DNA from: DATAXV01 sp036272915
GTDB taxonomy: Bacteria > Chloroflexota > Dormibacteria > Dormibacterales > Dormibacteraceae
Length of the DNA stretch: 48,943 nucleotides
Reading direction: 5' to 3'
NCBI GenBank assembly: GCA_036272915.1
Contig: DATAXV010000200.1
Span: 1 to 48,943 of the forward strand
In this document: positions 40,662 to 47,538 of the stretch, in pieces
Numbering within the stretch: the first letter of the stretch is position 1
How the letters are laid out: the number at the start of each line of letters is the position of its first letter
Translations under genes and position numbers: made by a program
The notes under the pieces: model-generated
What the model was told of the DNA's origin: nothing
The model's input: only the letters and a program-made list of their open reading frames with translations
The model's database searches: none

Positions 40662-42359
40662 GTGACGCCCGGAGATCTGTGGGCGCCGGCGGCGGGGGCC
40701 GTCGAGCTGGAGGACGCCGGCACCCTGGTCCCGCTCGAGCGCGGGCAGCGGGGATGGTGGAGGGGTCCGCTCCCGCGCGGCGACTACCGCTACCGGCTGG
40801 ACGGGACCCCGCTGCCCGACCCGCGCTCCCCCTGGCAGCCGCTCGGCGTGCATGGGCCGTCGCGCCCCCTCGACACCGAGCCCTTCCCCTGGACCGACGG
40901 CGGCTGGACGGCGCCGGCGCTCGGTGACTGCGCCATCTACGAGCTGCACATCGGCACGTTCTCCGAGGAGGGGACCTTCGACGGCGCCATCGCCCACCTC
41001 GACGACCTGGTCGAGCTCGGCGTCCAGGCGGTCGAGGTGATGCCGGTGGCGGAGTTCGCCGGCGACCGCGGCTGGGGCTACGACGGCGTCGACCTCTACG
41101 CCCCCCACCACGCCTACGGCGGCCCGGCCGGCCTCATGCGCCTGGTCGACGCCTGCCACCGGAGGGGGCTCGCCGCGATCCTCGACGTCGTCTACAACCA
41201 TCTCGGCCCGGAGGGCAACTATCTGGGGCGCTTCGGCAGCTATTTCACCGACAGCTACCCCTCACCCTGGGGTCAGGCGGTGAACCTGGACGGCCCCGAT
41301 TCGCAGCCGGTCCGCGACTACCTGATCGAGAACGCGATCCGGTGGCTCCGCGACTACCACCTCGACGGCCTCCGCCTCGACGCCGTCCATGCCCTCTACG
41401 ACCACTCCGCCGTCCACCTGCTCGAGGAGATGGCCGAGCGCGTGGGCCGTGAGGTCGGGCCCGACCGCTGGCTCATCGCCGAGTCCGATCTGAACGACCC
41501 GCGACTGGCGACACCGGTCGCCATCGGCGGGTACGGCCTCACCGCCCACTGGGAGGACGACTTCCACCATGCCGTCCACGCCCTGCTCACCGGCGAGCGG
41601 GACGGCTACTACGAGGATTTCGGTTCGGTCGAGCAACTGGCCAGGGCTCTGCGCCGGGCCTATGTCTACGAGGGCGACTACTCCAGGCACCGCCGGCGCC
41701 GCCACGGCCGCCCGCACCTGCTGGAGGGCGAGCAGCTCGTCGTCTGCGTCCAGAACCACGACCAGGTCGGCAACCGCGCCCGGGGCGACCGCCTCTGCCA
41801 TCTGGTCTCGCCGGGCCGGGCCCGCATCGCCGCCGCCCTGCTGCTGCTCTCCCCCTTCGTCCCCCTGCTCTTCATGGGCGAGGAGTGGGCGGCCAGCAGC
41901 CCCTTCCCCTTCTTCTCCTCCCACACCGACCCCGGCATCGCCGGCGCGACCACCCGCGGCCGCATCCAGGAGTTCACCGCCTTCGGCTGGCGGCCGGAGG
42001 ACGTGCTCGATCCGCAGTCGCCGGCGACCTTCGAGGCGGCCCGCCTGCGCTGGAGCGAGCGCGCCGGGGAGGAGCATCTGGAGATGCTCGCCTGGTACCG
42101 AGCCCTGCTCGGGCTGCGCCGCCGCCACCCCACCCTGCGCGCGGGCCGGCTGGACGAGGTGGGCGTCGAGCACGGCGAGGACTGGCTGGTGCTGTGCCGG
42201 GGCGGGTTCGCCCTGGGCTGCAACTGGGCCGCGGACGCCCGGTCCCTGCCGGTCCGAGGGGAGGTGGTGGCGGCCAGCGATCCCGCCTGCCGTCTGGCCG
42301 GAGACGGCCTTCTGCTGCCCGGCGAGACGGCCGCCGTGCTCCGGATCGACGGGCCGTGA
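40662..42359 (+). CDS. treZ: Malto-oligosyltrehalose trehalohydrolase
   Basis: The 565-residue protein from GTG 40662 has an N-terminal carbohydrate-binding beta domain (about 1-90), then the GH13_10 barrel. The catalytic residues are Asp240 (DGLRLDAVHALYDHSAVHLL), Glu274 (WLIAESDLNDPRL) and Asp367 (VCVQNHDQVGNRARGDRL). IYELHIGTFSEEGTFDGAIAHLDDLVELGVQAVEVMPVAEFAG is diagnostic for TreZ. It cleaves free trehalose from the trehalosyl-ended maltodextrin made by TreY. With glgX and treY it completes the starch-to-trehalose pathway, though separated from them by 2.5 kb. The CBM region is short but complete enough. Confidence 0.97.
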   Translation: MTPGDLWAPAAGAVELEDAGTLVPLERGQRGWWRGPLPRGDYRYRLDGTPLPDPRSPWQPLGVHGPSRPLDTEPFPWTDGGWTAPALGDCAIYELHIGTFSEEGTFDGAIAHLDDLVELGVQAVEVMPVAEFAGDRGWGYDGVDLYAPHHAYGGPAGLMRLVDACHRRGLAAILDVVYNHLGPEGNYLGRFGSYFTDSYPSPWGQAVNLDGPDSQPVRDYLIENAIRWLRDYHLDGLRLDAVHALYDHSAVHLLEEMAERVGREVGPDRWLIAESDLNDPRLATPVAIGGYGLTAHWEDDFHHAVHALLTGERDGYYEDFGSVEQLARALRRAYVYEGDYSRHRRRRHGRPHLLEGEQLVVCVQNHDQVGNRARGDRLCHLVSPGRARIAAALLLLSPFVPLLFMGEEWAASSPFPFFSSHTDPGIAGATTRGRIQEFTAFGWRPEDVLDPQSPATFEAARLRWSERAGEEHLEMLAWYRALLGLRRRHPTLRAGRLDEVGVEHGEDWLVLCRGGFALGCNWAADARSLPVRGEVVAASDPACRLAGDGLLLPGETAAVLRIDGP

Positions 42360-42365
42360 GCGGCC
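42352..42365. terminator. Short hairpin over the treZ stop codon
   Basis: GGCCG at 42352-42356 pairs with CGGCC at 42361-42365 around TGAG. It lies in the 6-base gap between the convergent treZ and dehydrogenase genes. Only five base pairs, so weak support. Confidence 0.3.
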
Positions 42366-43349
42366 TCAGGGGACGAGGACGGCGGCTCCCCTGATCTCGC
42401 CATGGCGCAGGTGGTCGAGGGCCTCCTGCGCGCGCTCCAGCGGGAACGGCTGGATCCGGGTGCGGACCGGGACCAGGGGGGCGAGCTCCATGAACTCCTC
42501 GGCGTCGGCGCGGGTGAGGTTGGCGACCGACCGGACCACGCGCTCGCCCCAGAGGAGCGAGTATGGGAAGGAGGGGATGTCGCTCATGTGGATCCCGCCG
42601 CAGACGACGACGCCCCCCGGCCGCACCGCCCGCAGCGCCGCCGGCACCAGCTCCCCGGCGGGGGCGAAGATGATCGCCGCGTCGAGGGGCTCGGGGCCGG
42701 GCTGGAGCGAGTCGCCGGCCCACTCCGCGCCCATCTCCAGGGCGAAGCGGCGCGCCGCCTCGTCGCCGCCGCGGACGAAGCCGAACACCCGCTGGCCGCG
42801 GTGCCGGGCGACCTGGACCACGATGTGGGCGGCGGCGCCGAAGCCGTACAGGCCGAGTCGCTCGGCCTCGCCGGCCAGGCGCAGGCAGCGGTAGCCGATC
42901 AGGCCCGCGCACAGCAGCGGCGCCGCCTCGGCGTCGCCGTAGGCGTCCGGGATCCGGCAGCAGAAGCGCTCGTCGGCGACGGCGTACTCGGCGAAGCCGC
43001 CGTCGACGGTGTGGCCGGTGAAGAGCGCCCGCTCGCAGAGGTTCTCCTGGCCGTGGCGGCAGAAGCCGCAGACCCCGCAGGCCCAGGCCAGCCAGGGCAC
43101 TCCGACCCTCTCGCCGGCGGCGAAGCGGGTCGCACCGGGCCCGGTGGCGGTGACCCGGCCGACGATCTGGTGGCCGCAGATGAGGGGGATCTTGCTGCCG
43201 GGCAGCTCGCCATCGACCGCGTGCAGGTCGGTGCGGCAGACCCCGCACGCCTGCACGCGGAGCTGGATCTGCCCCGGACCCGGCTCGGGAAGGGCCACGT
43301 CGGCGGCCTCCAGGGGATGGCCCGTCCGGGTCAGGAGCATGGCCCGCAT
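42366..43349 (-). CDS. Zinc-dependent alcohol dehydrogenase
   Basis: The 327-residue protein has Cys38 (CGVCRTDLHAVDG) and His60 (LICGHQIVGRV) as catalytic zinc ligands; the usual GHE reads GHQ. The structural-zinc loop is Cys91, 94, 97 and 105 in ACGVCGFCRHGQENLC, and Cys147 in APLLCAGLIGYRCLR is the third catalytic ligand. The nucleotide loop is LYGFGAAAHI, a less usual Gly pattern of this subgroup. It should reduce or oxidise small alcohols. TAGGCT (43364 to 43359) is about 9 bases before the ATG at 43349, so its leader is very short. Confidence 0.92.
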   Translation of the reverse strand: MRAMLLTRTGHPLEAADVALPEPGPGQIQLRVQACGVCRTDLHAVDGELPGSKIPLICGHQIVGRVTATGPGATRFAAGERVGVPWLAWACGVCGFCRHGQENLCERALFTGHTVDGGFAEYAVADERFCCRIPDAYGDAEAAPLLCAGLIGYRCLRLAGEAERLGLYGFGAAAHIVVQVARHRGQRVFGFVRGGDEAARRFALEMGAEWAGDSLQPGPEPLDAAIIFAPAGELVPAALRAVRPGGVVVCGGIHMSDIPSFPYSLLWGERVVRSVANLTRADAEEFMELAPLVPVRTRIQPFPLERAQEALDHLRHGEIRGAAVLVP

Positions 43350-43525
43350 CGCCGATTCAGCCTACCGCCGGTGGCGGCAGGAGGGGGCCATGCCCTACCA
43401 TGCCCCTGCCCGTGCGCGGCGCTTCCGCCACGGCAAGGGTTTGTCATGGCTAGGAACGAACAGAATGAGGTTTCGCCGCCGGCAGCGGAGTGCGCCGGGG
43501 GCGGCAATAGGAGGCAGCGCTGAAG

Positions 43526-43864
43526 ATGCAAGAGCTGCTGCACGAGCACAGCCGTGCCTTGCACGTCACCGACCGCCCGGAGCGACCGGGCATGATCACG
43601 GCCCGGGTGATCCCCGGATCCAGGGCCACGCAGGCGGTCCGCCAGGCCCGGCTGATGGGTGGGATCGAGGATGCCGACGAGGGAGTCTGGCGCTTCCACC
43701 TGACCCCTGCCTTCGAGCTGAAGGGCGGGGTCATGCGGCTGCGGCGGTCCGGCATCCTGCCCCTGCAGCGATGGTCCGGCCAGCGCCTCGAGGCGACCTG
43801 GATCGACTGTGAGGACGGTGGCCGGGTCATGCGCTGGCAGCCCGCGAGGGGCGGCGGCTCCTGA
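43526..43864 (+). CDS. Protein of unknown function (112 aa)
   Basis: Not recognised. AGGAGG at 43509-43514 lies 11 bases before the ATG. The sequence is soluble, mixed alpha/beta, with ARVIPGSRATQAVRQARLMGGIEDADEGVWRFHLTPAFELKGGVMRLRRSGILPL in the middle and a Trp-containing C-terminal segment (RWSGQRLEATWIDCEDGGRVMRW). There is no signal peptide or membrane span. A 25-codon frame (43446-43523) ends 2 bases before it. It converges with the TetR gene at 43945 across a strong terminator-like repeat. Confidence 0.65.
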   Translation: MQELLHEHSRALHVTDRPERPGMITARVIPGSRATQAVRQARLMGGIEDADEGVWRFHLTPAFELKGGVMRLRRSGILPLQRWSGQRLEATWIDCEDGGRVMRWQPARGGGS

Positions 43865-43871
43865 GCCGGCA

Positions 43872-43907
43872 GGGGCCTGATCGCGGCGAAGGCCGGGTTC
43901 AGGCCCC
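43872..43907. terminator. Nine-base inverted repeat between convergent genes
   Basis: GGGGCCTGA at 43872-43880 pairs with TCAGGCCCC at 43899-43907 across an 18-base loop. The following sequence is G+C-rich with no U-tract. It separates the 112-residue gene from the convergent TetR gene at 43945, so a two-way terminator fits. Confidence 0.5.
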
Positions 43908-43944
43908 CGCCTCCACCTGGTCCCGGCCACGCGCGGCGGGCTGA

Positions 43945-44709
43945 TCAGCCGGTCGACGTGATCGCGTAGCTCCTCTCCAGGCCGTCGAGAAGCGCGGCGA
44001 GACCCTTCGTGAACCTGGTGGCGAGACCCTCAGTGAACCTGGCGCTCACCGCGGCTTCCGGCTCCTCCGCCTGGTCAGGAGGAGACGCCGCCAGCGCCTG
44101 GAGCTCGGGAAAGTCACCGCCGGCGACCAGCTTCTGGCCGTACGCCATCGCGTCCTGGATCAGGGTCGGATCGCTGGCGGCGGCACGGATCCGCTCCTGG
44201 GTCTCGATGGCGTGGATGGCGTTGCCGGCGACGTGGGCGTCCACGATCGCGGTGAGCTCGATCTTCTGCTGGCCGGTCAGGTTGGTGTGGCGGAGGACGG
44301 CGAGCGACTGCTCGTAGTGGCGCATCGCGTTGGGACCGAACTGGGCCTGGTTCAGGGAGCTGATCGACCAGGGGTGCCGCGTCAGCACGTCCCACGTCCG
44401 CCGGGAGATGGCGGTGACGCCCTCCCTCCACCCCTCCGGGAGCTCCTCGGCCGGGATCAGCACGTCCTCTAGGATGGCGTCCTGCATGAGGGTGACGATG
44501 TCGGCCTTGTTGCGCACGTAGTAGTAGAGGGTCATCGTGCCCGCGCCGAGCTCGGCCGAGATCCGCTTCATCGTGACGGCGTCGAACCCCTCGGCGTCGG
44601 CGATGGTCAGCGCCGCGCGCGCGATCTGCTCCCGGCTGTAGCGGGGCCGCCGCCCGGCGGGCTCGCGCCGCAGCCAGATCAGGGTCGATTCCTCATTCGG
44701 GCTTGCCAT
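43945..44709 (-). CDS. TetR family regulator (TetR_C tetracycline-repressor-like C-terminal domain)
   Basis: The 254-residue protein starts at the ATG at 44709 (MASPNEESTLIWLRREPAGRRPRYSREQIARAALTIADAEG). The helix-turn-helix is VTMKRISAELGAGTMTLYYYVRNKADIVTLMQDAI. The C-terminal domain has RHPWSISSLNQAQFGPNAMRHYEQSLAVLRHTNLTGQQK, typical of regulators of drug exporters. The start codon lies inside an operator (44709-44725), which suggests direct autorepression. It is divergent from a small gene and a DrrAB-type exporter, which it probably controls. Confidence 0.93.
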   Translation of the reverse strand: MASPNEESTLIWLRREPAGRRPRYSREQIARAALTIADAEGFDAVTMKRISAELGAGTMTLYYYVRNKADIVTLMQDAILEDVLIPAEELPEGWREGVTAISRRTWDVLTRHPWSISSLNQAQFGPNAMRHYEQSLAVLRHTNLTGQQKIELTAIVDAHVAGNAIHAIETQERIRAAASDPTLIQDAMAYGQKLVAGGDFPELQALAASPPDQAEEPEAAVSARFTEGLATRFTKGLAALLDGLERSYAITSTG

Positions 44710-44770
44710 TCGTATCCCATACGAACTATAGTGGTCGTACCATGTACGGCAAAGAGGTATCAGATACGAA
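44709..44770. promoter_or_regulatory. Operators and divergent promoter for the TetR and DrrAB-type genes
   Basis: The dyad TTCGTATCCCATACGAA (44709-44725) has perfect 7-base arms around CCC. A second related site, GAGGTATCAGATACGAA at 44754-44770, shares ATACGAA. The shared -10 box ACTATAGT (44725-44732) is self-complementary and can read TATAGT on either strand. CGTAC-CAT-GTACG at 44736-44748 is a third small dyad. The region explains both TetR autocontrol and exporter control. Confidence 0.7.
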
Positions 44771-44785
44771 CAAGGAGTAGTCTCC

Positions 44786-45040
44786 GTGACCAAGCTGACC
44801 CTGACCGAGCGCCTCCACGAGCTGATGCACGAGCTACCCGGCATGCCCGATCATGCCGAGGCGCAGCGGCTGAACCACCGGGGAGGCCTGACCGGCCCCC
44901 GACCCGCCCTCCGGAACCGGCCCTTCGCGCACCGGTCCCTCCAGAACGCGAGCGGTCACCACGAGCGCGAGCACAAGCCGAGGGTGCTGGTCGGATGGCA
45001 GAACGCCGTCGCCGAATTCCTGGCGCGACGGGGCAGGTGA
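44786..45040 (+). CDS. Small protein upstream of a DrrAB-type exporter, unknown function
   Basis: The 84-residue frame starts at GTG 44786 with AAGGAG at 44772-44777 upstream. It is rich in His, Arg, Leu and Pro (LTERLHELMHELPGMPDHAEAQRLNH, then HHEREHKPRVLVGWQNAVAEFLARRGR). No domain is recognised and there is no signal peptide or membrane span. It lies between the operator and the ABC ATPase gene, whose start (45042) follows its stop by one base, so it is almost certainly in the same message. A short His/Glu-rich protein in an exporter operon could be a substrate-binding or regulatory protein, but this is inference. Confidence 0.55.
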   Translation: MTKLTLTERLHELMHELPGMPDHAEAQRLNHRGGLTGPRPALRNRPFAHRSLQNASGHHEREHKPRVLVGWQNAVAEFLARRGR

Positions 45041-45041
45041 G

Positions 45042-46013
45042 TTGACCTGGATCGCCCCCTCCACCATCGCGGTGGAGGGGCTCACCAAGGCCTACAGCGA
45101 CACGACCGGGGTGTTCGACGTCGACTTCCAGGTGCCGTCCGGCTCGGTGATGGCCCTGCTCGGACCGAACGGCGCGGGAAAGACGACCATCGTCCGGATC
45201 CTCTCCACGCTGCTTCGCCCGGACGCCGGCAGCGTGCGCATCGCCGGGATCGACGCGCTGGCGCGGCCCCGCGACGTGCAGGCGCTGATCGGGCTCGCCA
45301 ACCAGTCCTCGGCGATCGACGACAAGCTCACCGGCAACGCCAATCTGGCCATGTTCGGGCGGCTCCACCGCCTGCCCTGGTCGACGGTGCGCGAGCGCGC
45401 TCGTGAGCTCCTCCAGCTGCTCGAGCTGACCGACGCCGCGCCGAAGGCCGTGCGCACCTATTCGGGAGGGATGCGCCGCAAGCTCGACCTCGCCGTCAGC
45501 CTCATCGGGCGCCCGTCCATCCTCTTCCTCGACGAGCCGACGACCGGGCTCGATCCGGCCAGCCGGCAGGCCCTCTGGAGGGTGATCAGGAGGCTCGTCG
45601 CCGACGGCACCACGGTGCTCCTCACCACCCAGAACCTGGACGAGGCGGACGCCCTGGCGAACGAGATCGCCTTCATCGACAGGGGCAAGGTCATCGCCCG
45701 CGGGACTCCGGCGGAGCTCAAGGCGCGCATCGGCGGGCGGCAGGTCGAGCTCACCCTCTCCTCTGCGCAGCGGGCGGCCGAGCTCGCAACCGCGCTTGAT
45801 CCGTTCCACGCCACCGCCGAGGGCGCCGAGCTGCATGTCGCGATCGGGGACCGCCCGACGGAGCTGAGGGCGCTCCTGGAGGCCCTGGAGCGCTCCGGGG
45901 CGGAGCCGGTCGACTACCAGGTCCACGCCCCCAACCTGGACGACGTCTACTTCCACCTCACCGAGCACGCCCGTGACGCGGCGCGGGAGGTGGCCATGGA
46001 GGCCGAGGGATGA
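45042..46013 (+). CDS. DrrA-type ABC exporter ATPase
   Basis: This protein of 323 residues has Walker A GPNGAGKTT at 41-49, Q-loop Gln88, the signature YSGGMRRKLDLAVSLIG from 140, Walker B ILFLDEPTTGLDPASR from 160, and switch His replaced in VLLTTQNLDEADALANEIAFIDRGKVIARG. QNLDEADALA and the C-terminal VDYQVHAPNLDDVYFHLTEHARD are DrrA subfamily traits. It powers the permease encoded next, with which it overlaps by 4 bases (ATGA). Substrates of this group include daunorubicin-like drugs and lipids. The start is TTG 45042; GTG 45072 is possible. The absent switch His (Gln in its place) is normal for DrrA. Confidence 0.94.
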   Translation: MTWIAPSTIAVEGLTKAYSDTTGVFDVDFQVPSGSVMALLGPNGAGKTTIVRILSTLLRPDAGSVRIAGIDALARPRDVQALIGLANQSSAIDDKLTGNANLAMFGRLHRLPWSTVRERARELLQLLELTDAAPKAVRTYSGGMRRKLDLAVSLIGRPSILFLDEPTTGLDPASRQALWRVIRRLVADGTTVLLTTQNLDEADALANEIAFIDRGKVIARGTPAELKARIGGRQVELTLSSAQRAAELATALDPFHATAEGAELHVAIGDRPTELRALLEALERSGAEPVDYQVHAPNLDDVYFHLTEHARDAAREVAMEAEG

Positions 46014-46813
46014 GCACCGTCATGCAGAGCCGCGGCAGCTCGCCCCTCTGGGTGCTGAGCGACTACGTGGAGATGATCAAGCGGAGCCTGCGCCACATCG
46101 CCAACGACCCCGACCAGCTCGTCACCGTCACCCTGCAGCCGATCCTGACCCTCCTGATCATGAACTTCCTCATCGGCGGCGCCATCCAGGCCGGCACCCG
46201 GCAGAGCTACGTGGACTTCATGCTGCCCGGCGTCTTCATCGTCATGGCCGGGTTCGCGTCCGTGACCACCGCCATCAGCGTCTCCTCGGACAAGGTGCAG
46301 GGCGTGGTCGATCGCTTTCGCACCCTGCCCATGGCGAAGTCCGCCGTCATCTCCGGGCAGGTCATCTCCGACATGCCGCGGAGCCTCATCGGCCTGGGCG
46401 TCACCGTCGGGGCGGGGCTCGTCATCGGCTTCCGCAGCCCGGCCGGGGTCGGCGCCTGGGCGGCGGCGATCGGGATCACCCTGCTCGTGACCTTCGCCCT
46501 CTCCTGGCTCGCCGCCGTCATCGGCCTGCTCGGCGGGAGCGTCGAGGCCACCCAGCAGATAGCCGGCCTCATCATCATCCCGACCTTCCTGAGCAACGCG
46601 GTCGTGCCCACCGCCACCATGCCCGCCTGGCTACGCGTGGTCGTCGCCAACCAGCCGCTCAGCCAGGCGATCGACTGCATCCGGGCGCTGCTCGCCGGAA
46701 CATCCCTCGGGGACCACCTCTGGATCGCGCTGTCCGAAATGGTCGCGATCATCGCCGTCGCCTTCGTCGCCGCCACCCTGCTGTTCCGTCGCCAGGCCGC
46801 TCGCTCGGCGTAG
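46010..46813 (+). CDS. DrrB-type ABC-2 permease
   Basis: The 267-residue protein has six membrane spans (VTVTLQPILTLLIMNFLIGGAI, LPGVFIVMAGFASVTTAISVS, SLIGLGVTVGAGLVIGF, GVGAWAAAIGITLLVTFALSWLAAVIGLLGG, IAGLIIIPTFLSNAVVP, LSEMVAIIAVAFVAATLLF). The FASVTTAISVSSDKVQGVVDRFRTLPMAKSAVISGQ loop is characteristic of DrrB. It forms the channel of the exporter with the preceding ATPase. It overlaps the ATPase gene by 4 bases. The operon ends here. Confidence 0.94.
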   Translation: MSTVMQSRGSSPLWVLSDYVEMIKRSLRHIANDPDQLVTVTLQPILTLLIMNFLIGGAIQAGTRQSYVDFMLPGVFIVMAGFASVTTAISVSSDKVQGVVDRFRTLPMAKSAVISGQVISDMPRSLIGLGVTVGAGLVIGFRSPAGVGAWAAAIGITLLVTFALSWLAAVIGLLGGSVEATQQIAGLIIIPTFLSNAVVPTATMPAWLRVVVANQPLSQAIDCIRALLAGTSLGDHLWIALSEMVAIIAVAFVAATLLFRRQAARSA

Positions 46814-46847
46814 CGAACGGGCCGGGACGGGATCCAAGTTCGGGCCG

Positions 46848-46876
46848 TTGACAGGCCGGGGCCGCTCGTGGACACT
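46848..46876 (+). promoter_or_regulatory. Consensus promoter TTGACA-17-GACACT for a leaderless kinase-like gene
   Basis: A perfect -35 TTGACA (46848-46853) is 17 bases from a -10 GACACT (46871-46876). The GTG at 46883 begins 6 bases after the -10 box, so the first base of the mRNA is likely the start codon. The upstream GTG at 46868 would lie inside the promoter. Confidence 0.65.
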
Positions 46877-46882
46877 GTGGCC

Positions 46883-47533
46883 GTGCCCGCACTGACGATC
46901 TCCGGGCCGTATGGCAGTGGTGTATCCGTTCTCGCCCGCGAGGTCGCGAGCCGGCTGGGCTGGCCTCTGTTCGACACGGTCATCCCGGCCACAGTCGCCG
47001 ACGCCCTCGACGTGCCGACCGCCGTCGCGGAGGGCTACGACGGGCGCTCATCGGGCTTCTGGGAGCGACTGCTCTCGACCTGGGCCGTCGACTGGTCGGC
47101 GGCGCTTCCGGTCTGCCCGACGCTGTTCGCGGGCGCCGATCTCCTCATCTCCGAGGAGACCTTCCACCGGCAGACCGAGCGCATCATCCGGCGTTGCGCG
47201 AGGGGCCGCGGCGCGATCGTCGCCGGACGCGGCGCCGCCTTCCTGCTCGGCCGGCGGCCGGACCTCCTGCACGTCCGGCTCACCTCGCCGCCACGGGCTA
47301 GGGTGGTCTGGACGGCGCGCCGCGACCGGCTCTCGACGGTGCAGGTCGAGCACCTTCGCCGGGCTTGGGACGAGCGCGAGACGATGCACGTGCGCCGGCG
47401 CTACGGCGCCGACGTGGAGGACCGCGGCGCCTACGACCTGGTCCTGGATCCGCTCGCCGCCGGCCGGGCCACCACGGTGGCCGCCATCGTCCACGAGACC
47501 GAGGTCCGCTTCCGCCGCCTCACCCCGCGCTGA
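46883..47533 (+). CDS. Cytidylate-kinase-like family protein
   Basis: The 216-residue protein from GTG 46883 opens VPALTISGPYGSGVSVLAREVASRLGWPLFDTVI. The Gly-rich loop GPYGSGVS, like most members of this family (AAA_26), has no Lys in the P-loop. GAIVAGRGAAFLL, RRDRLSTVQVEHLRRAWDERETMHVRRRYG and DLVLDPLAAG match the family. True cytidylate kinases phosphorylate CMP, but the substrate of this group is not known. The chosen start follows from the promoter above; the frame is open up to 46868. It lies 5 bases before the HpnB-like gene. Confidence 0.85.
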   Translation: MPALTISGPYGSGVSVLAREVASRLGWPLFDTVIPATVADALDVPTAVAEGYDGRSSGFWERLLSTWAVDWSAALPVCPTLFAGADLLISEETFHRQTERIIRRCARGRGAIVAGRGAAFLLGRRPDLLHVRLTSPPRARVVWTARRDRLSTVQVEHLRRAWDERETMHVRRRYGADVEDRGAYDLVLDPLAAGRATTVAAIVHETEVRFRRLTPR

Positions 47534-47538
47534 GCGGC

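Noticed and set aside
41569..42894. 441-codon plus-strand frame across the treZ end
   Set aside because: It is out of frame with treZ and has Ser/Arg/Pro-rich shadow composition, then runs opposite the dehydrogenase gene.
46883..46940. Broken P-loop in the cytidylate-kinase-like protein
   Set aside because: Absence of Lys in the Gly-rich loop is usual for this family, so it is not evidence of decay.
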